64,000 nucleotides of DNA from Pseudomonas zanjanensis (GCF_014268745.2 NZ_JABWRB020000003.1:248001-312000), one strand, 5' to 3'. Positions 26,905 to 37,720 are shown, counted from the stretch's first letter. Notes: generated from the sequence alone by a model not told the origin. Numbers and translations: made by a program.

Positions 26905-28952
26905 GCTGCCGCGTCCTCGGTCAGGCCGCTATGGCGCAAGAGTGCGTCAATCGATGGCTCACGGCCACGGAAGTCGACGAACAGCACCATCGGTTCCTGG
27001 GAACCGCCACGGGCCAGGATTGCCTCGCGGAAGGCGCGCCCGGTGTCGGCGTTGAGCACGCCGTCTTCTTCGAATTTGGAGAAGGCATCGGCCGAGAGCA
27101 CTTCCGCCCATTTGTAGCTGTAGTAACCCGCCGCGTAGCCGCCGGCGAAAATGTGCGCAAAGCTGTTGGGGAAGCGGTTGTAGGCCGGCGGACGCATGAC
27201 GGAGACCTCGTCACGCACGCCTTCGAGCACTTGCAGAACGCTGCGGCCATCGCCGTGGGTGGCGTGCAGTTCGAAGTCGAACAGCGAGAACTCCAACTGA
27301 CGGACCATCATCAGGCCGGACTGGAAGTTTTTCGCCGCGAGCATTTTTTCCAGCAGGTCCTGGGGCAGCGGTTCGCCGGTTTCGTAGTGGCCGGAAATCA
27401 GCGCCAGGCCTTCGGGTTCCCAGCACCAGTTTTCCATGAACTGGCTCGGCAGCTCCACGGCATCCCAGGCCACGCCGTTGATGCCGGACACACCGGCGTG
27501 TTCGACGCGGGTCAGCAGGTGGTGCAGGCCATGGCCGAATTCGTGGAACAGGGTGGTGACTTCATCGTGGGTCAGCAGCGCGGGCTTGCCGCTGTCGGCC
27601 GGGGTGAAGTTGCACACCAGGTTGGCGACCGGGCTTTGCAGGACGCCGTCGAAGGTGCGACGACGGTCGCGGGCACCGTCCATCCAGGCACCGCCACGCT
27701 TGTTGGCGCGGGCGTAGAGGTCGAAGAAGAAGCGGCCGACGTGCTGGCCGTTCTCCTTGATTTCGAACAGGCGCACGTCCGGGTGCCAGCTGTCGAAGCC
27801 TTTCAGTTCGGCGATCTCGATGCCATAGAGGCGCTGCACAATGGCGAACAGGCCGCTCAGTACCTTGTCGATCGGGAAGTAGGCGCGCAGGGCTTCCTGG
27901 GCCACGCTGTAGCGCTGTTGGCGCAGTTTTTCGCCGTAGAAACCGCTGTCCCAGCTTTGCAGGTCGGGGCAGCCCTGCTCGGCGGCATAGGCTTTGAGCT
28001 GTTCCAGGTCTAGGGCGGCGAACGGCTTGCTGCGCTTGGCCAGGTCACGCAGGAAACTGAGGACCTGATCGCTGGATTCGGCCATCTTGGTTGCCAGGCT
28101 CAACTCGGCGAAGTTAGCGAAACCGAGCAAATGGGCCAGTTCCTGGCGCAGGTCGAGGATCTGTTCCATCACCGGGCCGTTGTCGTTCTGGCCGGCATTC
28201 GGGCCTTGGTCCGAGGCGCGGGTGCAGTAGGCGGCGTAGACTTCTTCGCGCAGGGCGCGGTCTTCGGCGTAGGTCATCACCGCGTAGTAGCTAGGGAATT
28301 CCAGGTTGATCAGCCAGCCGTCCAGTTCCTTGGCCTGGGCAGCGGCGGCCATTTGCGCCTTGGCCGAGTCGGTCAGGCCGGCGAGGGCGGCTTCGTCAGT
28401 GACGTGCTTGGTCCAGGCCTGGGTCGCGTCCAGCAGTTGATTGGAGAAGCGGCTGCCCAGCTCGGACAGTTTGCTCTGCACTTCGGCGTAGCGCTTCTGT
28501 TGCTCGGGCGGCAGGTCGATGCCCGACAGGCGGAAATCCCGCAGGGAATGTTCCAGGATGGTTTTCTGCGCCACGTCGAAACCGGCCGCCTCCGGGCTGT
28601 TCGCCAGGGCTTCGAAGGCCTGGAACAGCTCGCGGTTCTGGCCCAGCTCGGTGGAATAGGCACTCAGCGCCGGCAGGCAGGCCTCGTAGGCCTCGCGCAG
28701 TTCCGGGCTGTTGCGCACGGCGTTCAAATGGCTGACCGGGCTCCAGGCCGCGCCGAGACGATCATTGAGCTCGTCCATCGCCAACACCAGGCCGGCCCAG
28801 GTAGGCTGTTGGACTTGGGTCTTGAGGATTTCGGCGATGGCCGCACGGTTGTCCGCCAGGATCTGCTCGATGGCCGGTTGCACGTGCTCGGCACGGATCG
28901 CCGAGAATGGCGGTAGGTCATAGGGCTGCAAAAGAGGGTTGTTCACGCTCAC
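26901..28952 (-). CDS. prlC: Oligopeptidase A
   Basis: The M3 zinc oligopeptidase is 683 residues long and has LFHEFGHGLHHLL (HExxH) and the downstream GINGVAWDAVELPSQFMENW signature region. It degrades signal peptides and short peptides in the cytosol. I choose GTG 28952 (reads VSVNNPLLQPYDLPPF), which gives the usual length and has AAGG nine bases upstream. ATG 28979 would add nine residues. It is the first gene of prlC-yheV, with the M3 paralogue downstream. Confidence 0.92.
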   Translation of the reverse strand: MSVNNPLLQPYDLPPFSAIRAEHVQPAIEQILADNRAAIAEILKTQVQQPTWAGLVLAMDELNDRLGAAWSPVSHLNAVRNSPELREAYEACLPALSAYSTELGQNRELFQAFEALANSPEAAGFDVAQKTILEHSLRDFRLSGIDLPPEQQKRYAEVQSKLSELGSRFSNQLLDATQAWTKHVTDEAALAGLTDSAKAQMAAAAQAKELDGWLINLEFPSYYAVMTYAEDRALREEVYAAYCTRASDQGPNAGQNDNGPVMEQILDLRQELAHLLGFANFAELSLATKMAESSDQVLSFLRDLAKRSKPFAALDLEQLKAYAAEQGCPDLQSWDSGFYGEKLRQQRYSVAQEALRAYFPIDKVLSGLFAIVQRLYGIEIAELKGFDSWHPDVRLFEIKENGQHVGRFFFDLYARANKRGGAWMDGARDRRRTFDGVLQSPVANLVCNFTPADSGKPALLTHDEVTTLFHEFGHGLHHLLTRVEHAGVSGINGVAWDAVELPSQFMENWCWEPEGLALISGHYETGEPLPQDLLEKMLAAKNFQSGLMMVRQLEFSLFDFELHATHGDGRSVLQVLEGVRDEVSVMRPPAYNRFPNSFAHIFAGGYAAGYYSYKWAEVLSADAFSKFEEDGVLNADTGRAFREAILARGGSQEPMVLFVDFRGREPSIDALLRHSGLTEDAAA

Positions 28953-29051
28953 GGTCGACACCTTGGCTGGAAGAAACATCGGCCCATCTTAATTACAATC
29001 GACGCTCACCGCAGCTAGCAGCGCCTATCACCGGATAAGAGAGAGCCTATC

Positions 29052-29597
29052 GTGACCCTTCGCACGTACCAGAACCACAGCCCGAAGCTTGCCCGTGGGG
29101 CGTTTGTCGACAGCACCGCGGTGGTGATCGGCGACGTCGAGATCGGCGAAGACAGCTCCGTCTGGCCGCTGACGGTCATTCGTGGCGACATGCACCGCAT
29201 CCGTATCGGTGCGCGCACCAGCGTCCAGGATGGTTGCGTGCTGCACATCACCCACGCCGGCCCCTTCAATCCGGATGGCTTCCCGTTGCTGATCGGCGAC
29301 GACGTGACCATCGCCCACAAGGTCATGCTCCATGGCTGCTCGGTGGGCAGCCGGATCCTGATCGGCATGGGCAGCATCGTCATGGACGGCGCGGTGGTCG
29401 AAGACGATGTGATCATCGGCGCCGGCAGCCTCGTACCGCCGGGCAAGCGCCTGGACAGCGGCTTTTTGTACGTGGGCAGCCCGGTGAAGCAGGTGCGGCC
29501 GCTGACGGACAAGGAGCGCGCGTTCTTCACCTACAGCGCGGCGAACTACGTGAAGCTCAAGGACTTGCATCTGGCCGAAGGTTACGACCAGCCTTGA
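29052..29597 (+). CDS. Gamma-class carbonic anhydrase-like hexapeptide protein
   Basis: The 181-residue left-handed beta-helix protein has repeated hexapeptide patterns (VVIGDVEIGEDSSVWPL). Metal-site histidines appear as CVLHITH and TIAHKVMLHGC, the arrangement of the YrdA/CaiE gamma carbonic anhydrase family. Catalytic activity is not guaranteed in this subgroup. The start is GTG 29052 with GAGAG upstream. It is divergent from prlC with about 100 bp between. Confidence 0.9.
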   Translation: MTLRTYQNHSPKLARGAFVDSTAVVIGDVEIGEDSSVWPLTVIRGDMHRIRIGARTSVQDGCVLHITHAGPFNPDGFPLLIGDDVTIAHKVMLHGCSVGSRILIGMGSIVMDGAVVEDDVIIGAGSLVPPGKRLDSGFLYVGSPVKQVRPLTDKERAFFTYSAANYVKLKDLHLAEGYDQP

Positions 29598-29625
29598 ATC
29601 CCCCCCAAGATGTCGAATGAACCAT

Positions 29626-29759
29626 TGTGGCGAGGGGATTTATCCCCGCTGGGCTGCGCAGCAGCCCCAAACCCTGCCAGCACAGCGTGTCAGGTTTGTT
29701 ACATTCAATTTTTTGGGGGCTGCTGCGCAGCCCAGCGGGGATAAATCCCCTCGCCACAG
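29626..29759. repeat. REP pair of the GGGGATTTATCCCC type
   Basis: Inverted units TGTGGCGAGGGGATTTATCC are joined by GCTGCGCAGCAGCC/GGGCTGCTGCGCAG. This is a third sequence class in the window, with an AT-rich centre in place of AGCTTGC. It is seen only here. Confidence 0.85.
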
Positions 29760-29807
29760 TTTCATTCAAGCCTGTTGAGTGAACTGCATGACCACGCAGG
29801 AACAGCC

Positions 29808-30458
29808 ATGCACTACCAGACCGTACTCTTCGACCTCGACGGCACCCTCACCGACCCCCGTGAAGGCATCACCCGTTCGATCCAGTTCGCCTTGGCCAAG
29901 CTGGGCATCGACGAACCCGACCTGACCCGCCTCGAACATTTCATCGGCCCGCCGTTGTTGCAGGCCTTCATGCAGTTCTATGACTTCGACGAAGCGAAGG
30001 CCTGGGAGGCGGTGAATTTCTATCGTGAGCGCTTCAAGGTCACCGGCCTTTATGAGAACCGGGTCTTCGACGGCGTAATGCCGCTTCTGGAAACCTTGGG
30101 CGGCCAAGGGCGCCAGCTGTACATCGCCACTTCCAAGCCCTGGGTCTTCGCCCGGGAAATCGCCCGCCATTTCGACTTCGCCCGGCACTTCAAGGTGATC
30201 TACGGCAGCGAACTGGACGGCACCCGCACTGACAAAGTCGAGCTGATCGCCCACCTGCTGGCCGAAGAAAGCCTCGACCCGGCCAGCACCCTGATGATCG
30301 GCGACCGCAAGCACGACCTGATCGGCGCCCGCAGCAATGGCCTGGATGCCGCGGCGGTGGGGTATGGGTTTGGCAGCCACGAAGAACTCAGCGCCGAGGG
30401 CCCGGCGTATCACTTCCAGACGGTGGATGCGTTGCATCAGGCGTTTCTGCGGCGTTGA
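29808..30458 (+). CDS. HAD-family phosphatase (phosphoglycolate phosphatase-like)
   Basis: The 216-residue HAD hydrolase has motif I DLDGTLTDP, a cap domain (about 15-80), motif II TSKPW, a Lys in motif III and MIGDRKHD as motif IV. It resembles the Gph/PGP-like group. ATG 29808 is used; the frame opens at 29775 without family-like sequence. The substrate is not certain. Confidence 0.87.
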   Translation: MHYQTVLFDLDGTLTDPREGITRSIQFALAKLGIDEPDLTRLEHFIGPPLLQAFMQFYDFDEAKAWEAVNFYRERFKVTGLYENRVFDGVMPLLETLGGQGRQLYIATSKPWVFAREIARHFDFARHFKVIYGSELDGTRTDKVELIAHLLAEESLDPASTLMIGDRKHDLIGARSNGLDAAAVGYGFGSHEELSAEGPAYHFQTVDALHQAFLRR

Positions 30459-30468
30459 CTAGATGGCC

Positions 30469-30732
30469 ATCGCGAGCAAGCTCGCTCCCACATTTTTCCG
30501 AGACGTCCACAATACGGGTGCCCACCGCCAAACCCCTGTGGGAGCGAGCTTGCTCGCGATGGCGGCAGCACAAACATCCCTGGCCTCAAGACAACACTAT
30601 CGTGGCGAGGGAGCTTGCTCCCGCTCGGCGGCGCAGCCGTCGTAAGCTCGCTGATGCGGTTTGTCTGTGGAAATGAGTTGTCTTTTTTGGGGCTGCTGCG
30701 CAGCCCAGCGGGAGCAAGCTCCCTCGCCACAG
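30469..30732. repeat. Two REP pairs of different classes side by side
   Basis: An inverted pair of GAGCAAGCTCGCTCCCACA units (30469-30563) is followed by a GGCGAGGGAGCTTGC pair (30601-30732). They occupy the convergent gap between the HAD and AraC genes (30459-30809), which holds no gene. Confidence 0.85.
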
Positions 30733-30809
30733 GTGTTAACCATGTCCCCGGACCAAACAGGGTTAGCCAGATCCCCGCCCGCACAGGGGGTATAGATGAA
30801 CGCGACAGT

Positions 30810-31802
30810 TCAGGCCCTGAACTGGCTGGGCGCCACGCCGCTCCAGCGCACGAAGGCATGGCGGAAGCTGGCGGTTTCGCTGAAGCCCAGTCGTTCGGCG
30901 ATTCGATGGATCGGCAATTGGTCCTCGCAAAGCATCTGCTTGGCTCGTTCGAAGCGCAGTTCGTCCAGCAGTTCCTGATAGCTGCAGCCCAGGTCCTTGA
31001 GGTGCCGCCGCAAGGTGCGCGCCGAGCAGTTCATTTGCTCGGCCAAGCCTTCCAGGCCGGGGGCTGCGTTCAGTTGGGCGTCGAGCAACTGGCGGATCCT
31101 TCCTAGCCAGGCCTGGCGTCCGGTGAATTCGGTGTTCTGCCGGCGGCAGCGTTCGGCCATGGCGTGATGGGTGATGGGGTCGGCCAGGGGCAAGGGTTGT
31201 TCGAGCCAGTGGCGGTCGAAGGAAAACGCGTTATCGACGCTGTCGAAGCGCACCGGGCAATCGAAGAGTGCGGTGTAGCGCGCCTGGTAATCGGGCGCCG
31301 GATGTTCAAAGCGCGCGGCGTGCAAGGGCAGTGCATGGCCGAGGAGGTCATTGCAGATCACCTTCAGCGAAACCATGCAGAACTCGGCATTGAACACCGC
31401 CAGGGCCGGATTCTCCCGATAGTCGCTGGCGCTGAACCAGATGTGCTCGCCGTCATCGTCCAGGTTCAGCTCGAAGAGTGTTCCCAATAGCGCCGGATAG
31501 CGCAGTGCCAGGCGCAAGGCGTCACCTAAGGTGGCACTGGTGAGCAGGGCATAGCCGAGCATGCCGTAGGACGAAACGTGCATGCGCAGGCCCAGCTCCA
31601 GGCCGATGTCGCGCTTGAGGGCCACGGCGTTGGCGCAGACCTGCATCTCCTGGTTGGTGGTGATGCGCGTATCGGCCCGGCTCAGGTCCGCGGCGCTGAT
31701 GCCGCTGCCGGCCAACAAGGCATCGCTGGACAGTCCTTCGTTTTTTAAGGTGCTCAGTACCAGCGAGACGGCGTTGAGGGTAGTGAGGTGGGAATGCAGC
31801 AT
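30810..31802 (-). CDS. AraC family transcriptional regulator
   Basis: The 330-residue regulator has an N-terminal effector domain of the Arabinose_bd type (about 20-200, with GLELGLRMHVSSYGMLGYAL). A C-terminal double HTH (about 235-330) contains MNCSARTLRRHLKDLG and RIAERLGFSETASFRHAFVRW. No neighbouring target operon is evident because REP elements and an unrelated asparaginase gene flank it. Confidence 0.9.
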   Translation of the reverse strand: MLHSHLTTLNAVSLVLSTLKNEGLSSDALLAGSGISAADLSRADTRITTNQEMQVCANAVALKRDIGLELGLRMHVSSYGMLGYALLTSATLGDALRLALRYPALLGTLFELNLDDDGEHIWFSASDYRENPALAVFNAEFCMVSLKVICNDLLGHALPLHAARFEHPAPDYQARYTALFDCPVRFDSVDNAFSFDRHWLEQPLPLADPITHHAMAERCRRQNTEFTGRQAWLGRIRQLLDAQLNAAPGLEGLAEQMNCSARTLRRHLKDLGCSYQELLDELRFERAKQMLCEDQLPIHRIAERLGFSETASFRHAFVRWSGVAPSQFRA

Positions 31803-31875
31803 GTCCGTTTCCAGCCTGGGGTAGGCTGGAGACGGAGCAAGTTATATGCCGGGTACTTTGGCATGACGTCGCTTT

Positions 31876-31985
31876 TGTGGCGAGGGAGCTTGCTCCCGCT
31901 GGGCTGGTCCGACGCTTCGGGCGAAGCGGCCCACGAAAGCTTGCGGCCGCTGCGCGACCGAGCGGGAGCAAGCTCCCTCGCCACA
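31876..31985. repeat. REP pair, GGCGAGGGAGCTTGCTCCCGCT type
   Basis: Inverted units at 31876-31901 and 31960-31985 have a short inner loop rich in CGAAGCGG. They lie between the AraC start and the asparaginase stop. Confidence 0.85.
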
Positions 31986-32019
31986 AAAGCCCCTCACCAC
32001 AAGTTGATGCAGGTTCGGA

Positions 32020-33024
32020 TCAGCTCAGCTCGCCACACAGGTCCAGTTCTACCAGCCGCCGAACCTCTTCCACCGGCAGCCCGGCGCCAATCAACGCCTG
32101 CAATTTGCCGAACGCGGCCTCGCGGGTCATGCCGCCACCGGACAGCACGCCGACACCGCGCAAGCGACTGCCGGCTTCGTACACGTCCAGCTCAACGCCA
32201 CCTTCATGACATTGGGTCACCGCCACCACCACCACACCGCTGTCCCGCGCCCGCTCGAGGCTGGCGAGGAAGGCCGGGTTGTCGCTCGGCCCGGTGCCGC
32301 TGCCGTAGCACTCCAGCACCAGGCCCTGGATACCGCTGCCCAATAGACCATCGAGCACCTGGGCGCTGATGCCGGGAAACAGCGGCAGCGCCGCGATGTT
32401 CGCCAATTGCTTGGGCTGGTTGTAATTCAACTGCGCCGGCAGGGCCGGCGCCGGGGTGCCGCCGCCCTGGCGTTCCAGGCGCTTGAATGGGTGGCGACCG
32501 AAGCTGCGTACTTTCGCGCAACGGGTCGGCGCCAGCAGCTCACCGTGGAAGTACAGGTGCACGCCCGGCGCCAGGCCCTGGCCGAGGGCAACCAGGGCAC
32601 CGCCGAGGTTTTCCCAGGCGTCGCTGTCGGTCACGCCGGCGGGCAGCATCGAGCCGGTGAAGCAGACCCGCGCATGCAGGCCCAGCAGTTGGAAGCTCAT
32701 CGCCGCCGCGCTATAGGCCAGGGTGTCGGTGCCATGCAGGATCAACACGCTGTCGCAGCCCTGCACATCCACGGCGTCGACCACCGCTTCGCGCAGTTGC
32801 TGCCAATAGGCTGGGGTCATGTTGGCGCTGTCGATCAGCGGCGACATCTCCCGGAAGCGCCATTGCGGTATGACGAGTTCGGGCTGGCTGTGCAGGTAGT
32901 CGCGCATCCGCGCTTCGAAACCGGATGCCGGGGCCAGGCCGTGGGCGCTGGCTTGCATGCCGATGGTGCCGCCGGTGTAGAGCACCATGACGTGCTGGGC
33001 GGCAGGGTAGGTCAAGGAATTCAT
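32020..33024 (-). CDS. Asparaginase
   Basis: The 334-residue asparaginase/glutaminase family enzyme has both threonine motifs: YTGGTIGM near the N-terminus and ILHGTDTLAYSA about residue 90. No signal peptide is seen, so it is probably the cytosolic type I enzyme converting asparagine to aspartate. ATG 33024 (MNSLTYPAAQ) is preceded by CGGAGAAC. It follows the AGCS symporter gene on the same strand; aspA (aspartate to fumarate) lies just beyond, giving a coherent amino-acid catabolic neighbourhood. Confidence 0.88.
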   Translation of the reverse strand: MNSLTYPAAQHVMVLYTGGTIGMQASAHGLAPASGFEARMRDYLHSQPELVIPQWRFREMSPLIDSANMTPAYWQQLREAVVDAVDVQGCDSVLILHGTDTLAYSAAAMSFQLLGLHARVCFTGSMLPAGVTDSDAWENLGGALVALGQGLAPGVHLYFHGELLAPTRCAKVRSFGRHPFKRLERQGGGTPAPALPAQLNYNQPKQLANIAALPLFPGISAQVLDGLLGSGIQGLVLECYGSGTGPSDNPAFLASLERARDSGVVVVAVTQCHEGGVELDVYEAGSRLRGVGVLSGGGMTREAAFGKLQALIGAGLPVEEVRRLVELDLCGELS

Positions 33025-33111
33025 GGTTGTTCTCCGAGGACGAAAACGGCGGCTTGGGTCAGCCGCCACAACATAAGGCCGAGCATGACGCCGACCTTAC
33101 GCTGTGTCACG

Positions 33112-33140
33112 CCGGGCGCAGGGGATGCGCCCGGTTTTTT
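33112..33140 (+). other. Strong hairpin with plus-strand T-tract between two minus-strand genes
   Basis: CCGGGCGCA and TGCGCCCGG flank a short loop and are followed by TTTTTT on the plus strand only. Both neighbours, the AGCS symporter gene and the asparaginase gene, run on the minus strand. The element is therefore in the wrong orientation to end the symporter transcript by the classical mechanism. It might stop antisense transcription or stabilise the symporter mRNA. Confidence 0.5.
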
Positions 33141-33155
33141 ACATCAGCCTGCGGC

Positions 33156-34607
33156 TCAGCGTTGCGCTGCGGCCACGCCGGCAGTCGCGGCGTCAGGTTT
33201 GGCAACCGGTGCCGACGGGGTGGCTGGCCATGCGTTGCGGTCCAGGTCCAGGTCCGGGAACTTGCTGGAGTCGAACACAGGGACCTTGATGCCGGCCGCA
33301 CGCTGGTCATCGTAGTCACGCAGGATGCGCATGCCGACCTTGAACAACAGGAACAGCGCGATCAGGTTCACGAACGCCAGCAGGGTCATGGTGATGTCGG
33401 CGAACGCGAACACGGTGCCGAGGTTTTCGATGGCACCCCAGAAAATCAGGACCAGGACCAGCGCACGGTAGCCCATCAGGACCTTGCGATTGTCACCGAT
33501 CATGAAGCGCAGGTTGTTCTCGCCCAGGTAGTAGTTGTAGAGGATCGAGGTGAACACGAACAACGACAGGGCCACAGAGATGAATATCCGGCCCCAGTCA
33601 CCCACGACCGCCGCCAGGGAGTTCTGGGTCAGGGCAATGCCGTCGCCTTCGAAACCTGGGGTGTAGAAGCCCGACAGCAGGATCAGCAGCGCGGTGCAGG
33701 TGCAGATCACGAAGGTGTCCAGGAATACGCTGAACGCCTGGACCACGCCCTGGGCGACCGGGTGCTCGACCGACGCGACGGCGGCAACGTTAGGCGCACT
33801 GCCCAGGCCGGCTTCGTTGGCGAACACGCCACGCTTGACGCCCATGACGATGGCGCTGCCGATCAGGCCGCCGAAGGCCTGGTCCAGACCGAAGGCGCTT
33901 CTGACGATGGTCGCCAGCATGTCCGGTACATGTTCGAACTGCAGCACGATCACGTAGAGGGTCACGCCGATGTACGCCAGGGTCTTGACCGGAACCAGCA
34001 GGTCGGCAACCTTGGCGATACGCTTGATCCCACCGATGAACACCAGGCCCAGCAGCACCGCCAGGCCCAGGCCGGTGTAGGTGGTGTCAAAGCCGAAGGC
34101 GTTGTTCAGGGAGTGGGTGACCGCGTGGGCTTGCAGGCCGTTGAAGGCGAAGCCGAAGGTCACCAACAACAGGAATGCCATGATCATGCCCAGCCAGCGT
34201 TTCTGCAGGCCGTGCTGGATGTAATAGGACGGGCCGCCACGGTACTGGCCTTCGGAGTCGCAGCGCTTGTAGAGCTGGCCGAGGGAGCATTCGAAGAAGC
34301 TGCTGGACATGCCGACCAGCGCGGTCACCCACATCCAGAACACCGCACCAGGACCACCGAGGGTCACGGCGATGCCGACACCGGCGATGTTGCCCGCGCC
34401 GACACGGCCGGCCAGGCTGAGCATCAGGGCCTGGAAGGAGCTGAGCTGGTCAGTGCTGCTTTTCAGGCTGTCACGGAACACCGTGAACATGTGGAAGAAG
34501 TGACGGAACTGGACGAAACGCGAGCGGATCGTGAAGTAGCCACCGAGCCCGACAATGAGCACGATCAGCACTTTCCCTGATAGGAAGTCGTTGATGACTT
34601 CGAGCAT
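33156..34607 (-). CDS. Sodium:alanine symporter family (AGCS) transporter
   Basis: The 483-residue inner-membrane protein has about 10-11 TM segments. AGCS signatures are present: GGPGAVFWMWVTALVGM, the stretch GLGSAPNVAA and a GNLTG-like region replaced by GRVGAGNIAGVG. It imports alanine or glycine with sodium. ATG 34607 (MLEVINDF) is used; the upstream open frame to 34718 is not family-like. Confidence 0.92.
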   Translation of the reverse strand: MLEVINDFLSGKVLIVLIVGLGGYFTIRSRFVQFRHFFHMFTVFRDSLKSSTDQLSSFQALMLSLAGRVGAGNIAGVGIAVTLGGPGAVFWMWVTALVGMSSSFFECSLGQLYKRCDSEGQYRGGPSYYIQHGLQKRWLGMIMAFLLLVTFGFAFNGLQAHAVTHSLNNAFGFDTTYTGLGLAVLLGLVFIGGIKRIAKVADLLVPVKTLAYIGVTLYVIVLQFEHVPDMLATIVRSAFGLDQAFGGLIGSAIVMGVKRGVFANEAGLGSAPNVAAVASVEHPVAQGVVQAFSVFLDTFVICTCTALLILLSGFYTPGFEGDGIALTQNSLAAVVGDWGRIFISVALSLFVFTSILYNYYLGENNLRFMIGDNRKVLMGYRALVLVLIFWGAIENLGTVFAFADITMTLLAFVNLIALFLLFKVGMRILRDYDDQRAAGIKVPVFDSSKFPDLDLDRNAWPATPSAPVAKPDAATAGVAAAQR

Positions 34608-35008
34608 GAGTATTCCTCGCTGTTTTTTGTTTAAGCAAATGCTGGCCATTTGGAAACATCGCGTTACATCGGTCGGCGCGCGGCCTGACAGGTGAGGCGG
34701 AGTTTCGTCCCGGTCCATTTTCGCGGGTTTGTTATTAGTTCGGTTTTCGCATGTTTAAAGGTCTCGTTGCGGACGACCGCTCATGCGAAGAGGGGCGGCA
34801 CTATACCTATCAGTGCGGTGCCCGTCTGCACAGTTGTGGTGCGTCCGACGAAGCGGACCCTTTGAAACACCTGGCCTTCCGGTCAGGTTCTTGTGGGGAC
34901 GAGCCTGCTCGCGTTGGCTGGCGACGCGGTTTACAACGGGCAGCGCGTCGTCGTTTATCGCGAGCAGGTTCCTTCCCACAGATTCAGTCATCCTTGGCGG
35001 CTATCAAT
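34608..35008. repeat. Intergenic region with a degenerate REP pair
   Basis: The gap between the AGCS start and the aspA terminator holds a diverged inverted REP pair (GGGGACGAGCCTGCTCGCG at about 34894, and CGCGAGCAGGTTCCTTCCCA at 34959-34979). The rest should carry the AGCS promoter. No gene is seen. Confidence 0.6.
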
Positions 35009-35042
35009 TAAAAAAAGGGCTTGGGGAAGATCCCCAAGCCCT
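35009..35042 (-). terminator. Intrinsic terminator of aspA
   Basis: A perfect 12-bp stem (AGGGCTTGGGGA/TCCCCAAGCCCT) with loop AGA is followed on the minus strand by seven T. It lies 54 bp after the aspA stop. Confidence 0.9.
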
Positions 35043-35095
35043 CAAAAGGTGAGAGGTGTCTAGTCCCTCGACCTGGTGAGCGGTGGCCGTGTCGA

Positions 35096-36520
<1,425 letters not shown>

Positions 36521-36698
36521 GACGGAAATCATCTCGATATGGACCCGGTCTGTGCCGGAACGCTGTGGATCCTAGGCTCTGGGGAAAAATAGGGCCAATG
36601 CTGTTAAACACTGGCCTATGCATATTCGGCATAATGCCGGTGTGACGCCGACGGTGCGGCGAACGTGTGACCTGTTTTGGTGCGTGTAGGGAGGCGTG

Positions 36699-37616
36699 AT
36701 GAATCTTGAAAGCAAATGGCTTGAGGACTTCAGTGCCCTGGCCGCTACTCGCAGTTTTTCCCAGGCGGCCGAGCGGCGTTTCGTGACGCAGCCGGCGTTC
36801 AGCCGACGCATCCGCAGCCTTGAGGCGGCGCTGGGGCTGACCCTGGTCAACCGTTCACGTACGCCCGTCGAGCTGACGGCGGCGGGGCAGTTGTTCCTGG
36901 TGACGGCGCGTACGGTGGTGGAGCAACTGGGCGAAGTGCTGCGCCATTTGCATCACTTGGAAGGCGGGCAGGGCGAAGTCATCCAGGTGGCCGCCGCCCA
37001 CTCCCTGGCGCTGGGCTTCTTCCCGCGCTGGATCGCGCAACTGCGCAACGAAGGGATGAACATCGCCACGCGCCTGGTGGCGACCAACGTCGGCGATGCG
37101 GTCCACGCCTTGCGCGAGGGCGGCTGCGATTTGATGCTGGCCTTCTACGACCCGGATTCGGCCATGCAGATGGACCCGGAAATCTTCCCATCGCTGCACT
37201 TGGGCCAGACCGAAATGCTCCCGGTGTGCGCCGCCGATGCCAACGGCAACCCGCTGTTCGACCTTGAAGGCGAGGCCAGCGTGCCGTTGCTGGCCTACAG
37301 CGCCGGGGCGTTCCTCGGGCGTTCGGTCAACCAGTTGCTGCGCCAGCGGGCGCTGCGTTTCACCACGATCTACGAAACGGCCATGGCCGACAGCCTGAAA
37401 AGCATGGCCCTGGAAGGCCTGGGCATCGCCTGGGTACCGCACCTGAGCGTACGCGCCGAACTGGCCCGGGGCGAACTGGTGATTTGCGGCGGCACGCAAT
37501 GGCATGTGCCCCTGGAGATCCGCCTGTACCGCTGCGCCCTGGTGCGCAAGGCCAATGTGCGGTTGTTGTGGCGCAAGCTTGAAGGCGGTGTGGCGCAGGG
37601 TGCTGTCGGATCCTGA
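36699..37616 (+). CDS. LysR family transcriptional regulator
   Basis: The 305-residue regulator has an N-terminal winged HTH (about 5-64, FSALAATRSFSQAAERRFVTQPAFSRRIRSLE) and a substrate-binding domain. ATG 36699 follows GGGAGG. An overlapping GTG at 36696 is less well placed. Divergent orientation to aspA suggests control of aspartate use, by position only. Confidence 0.9.
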   Translation: MNLESKWLEDFSALAATRSFSQAAERRFVTQPAFSRRIRSLEAALGLTLVNRSRTPVELTAAGQLFLVTARTVVEQLGEVLRHLHHLEGGQGEVIQVAAAHSLALGFFPRWIAQLRNEGMNIATRLVATNVGDAVHALREGGCDLMLAFYDPDSAMQMDPEIFPSLHLGQTEMLPVCAADANGNPLFDLEGEASVPLLAYSAGAFLGRSVNQLLRQRALRFTTIYETAMADSLKSMALEGLGIAWVPHLSVRAELARGELVICGGTQWHVPLEIRLYRCALVRKANVRLLWRKLEGGVAQGAVGS

Positions 37617-37634
37617 AACCAACGCAGAACCCTT

Positions 37635-37720
37635 TGTGGGAGCGGGCTTGCTCGCGAATGCGGTGTGTCAGCTCAGAAGGTGGCGACTGACACACCGCAT
37701 TCGCGAGCAAGCTCCCACAG
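37635..37720. repeat. REP pair with a damaged right arm
   Basis: The left unit GTGGGAGCGGGCTTGCTCGC is intact. The right arm reads GCGAGCAAGCTCCCACAG, four bases (CCGC) shorter than the expected inverse. The flanks also pair (GCGGTGTGTCAG/CTGACACACCGC). Confidence 0.8.
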
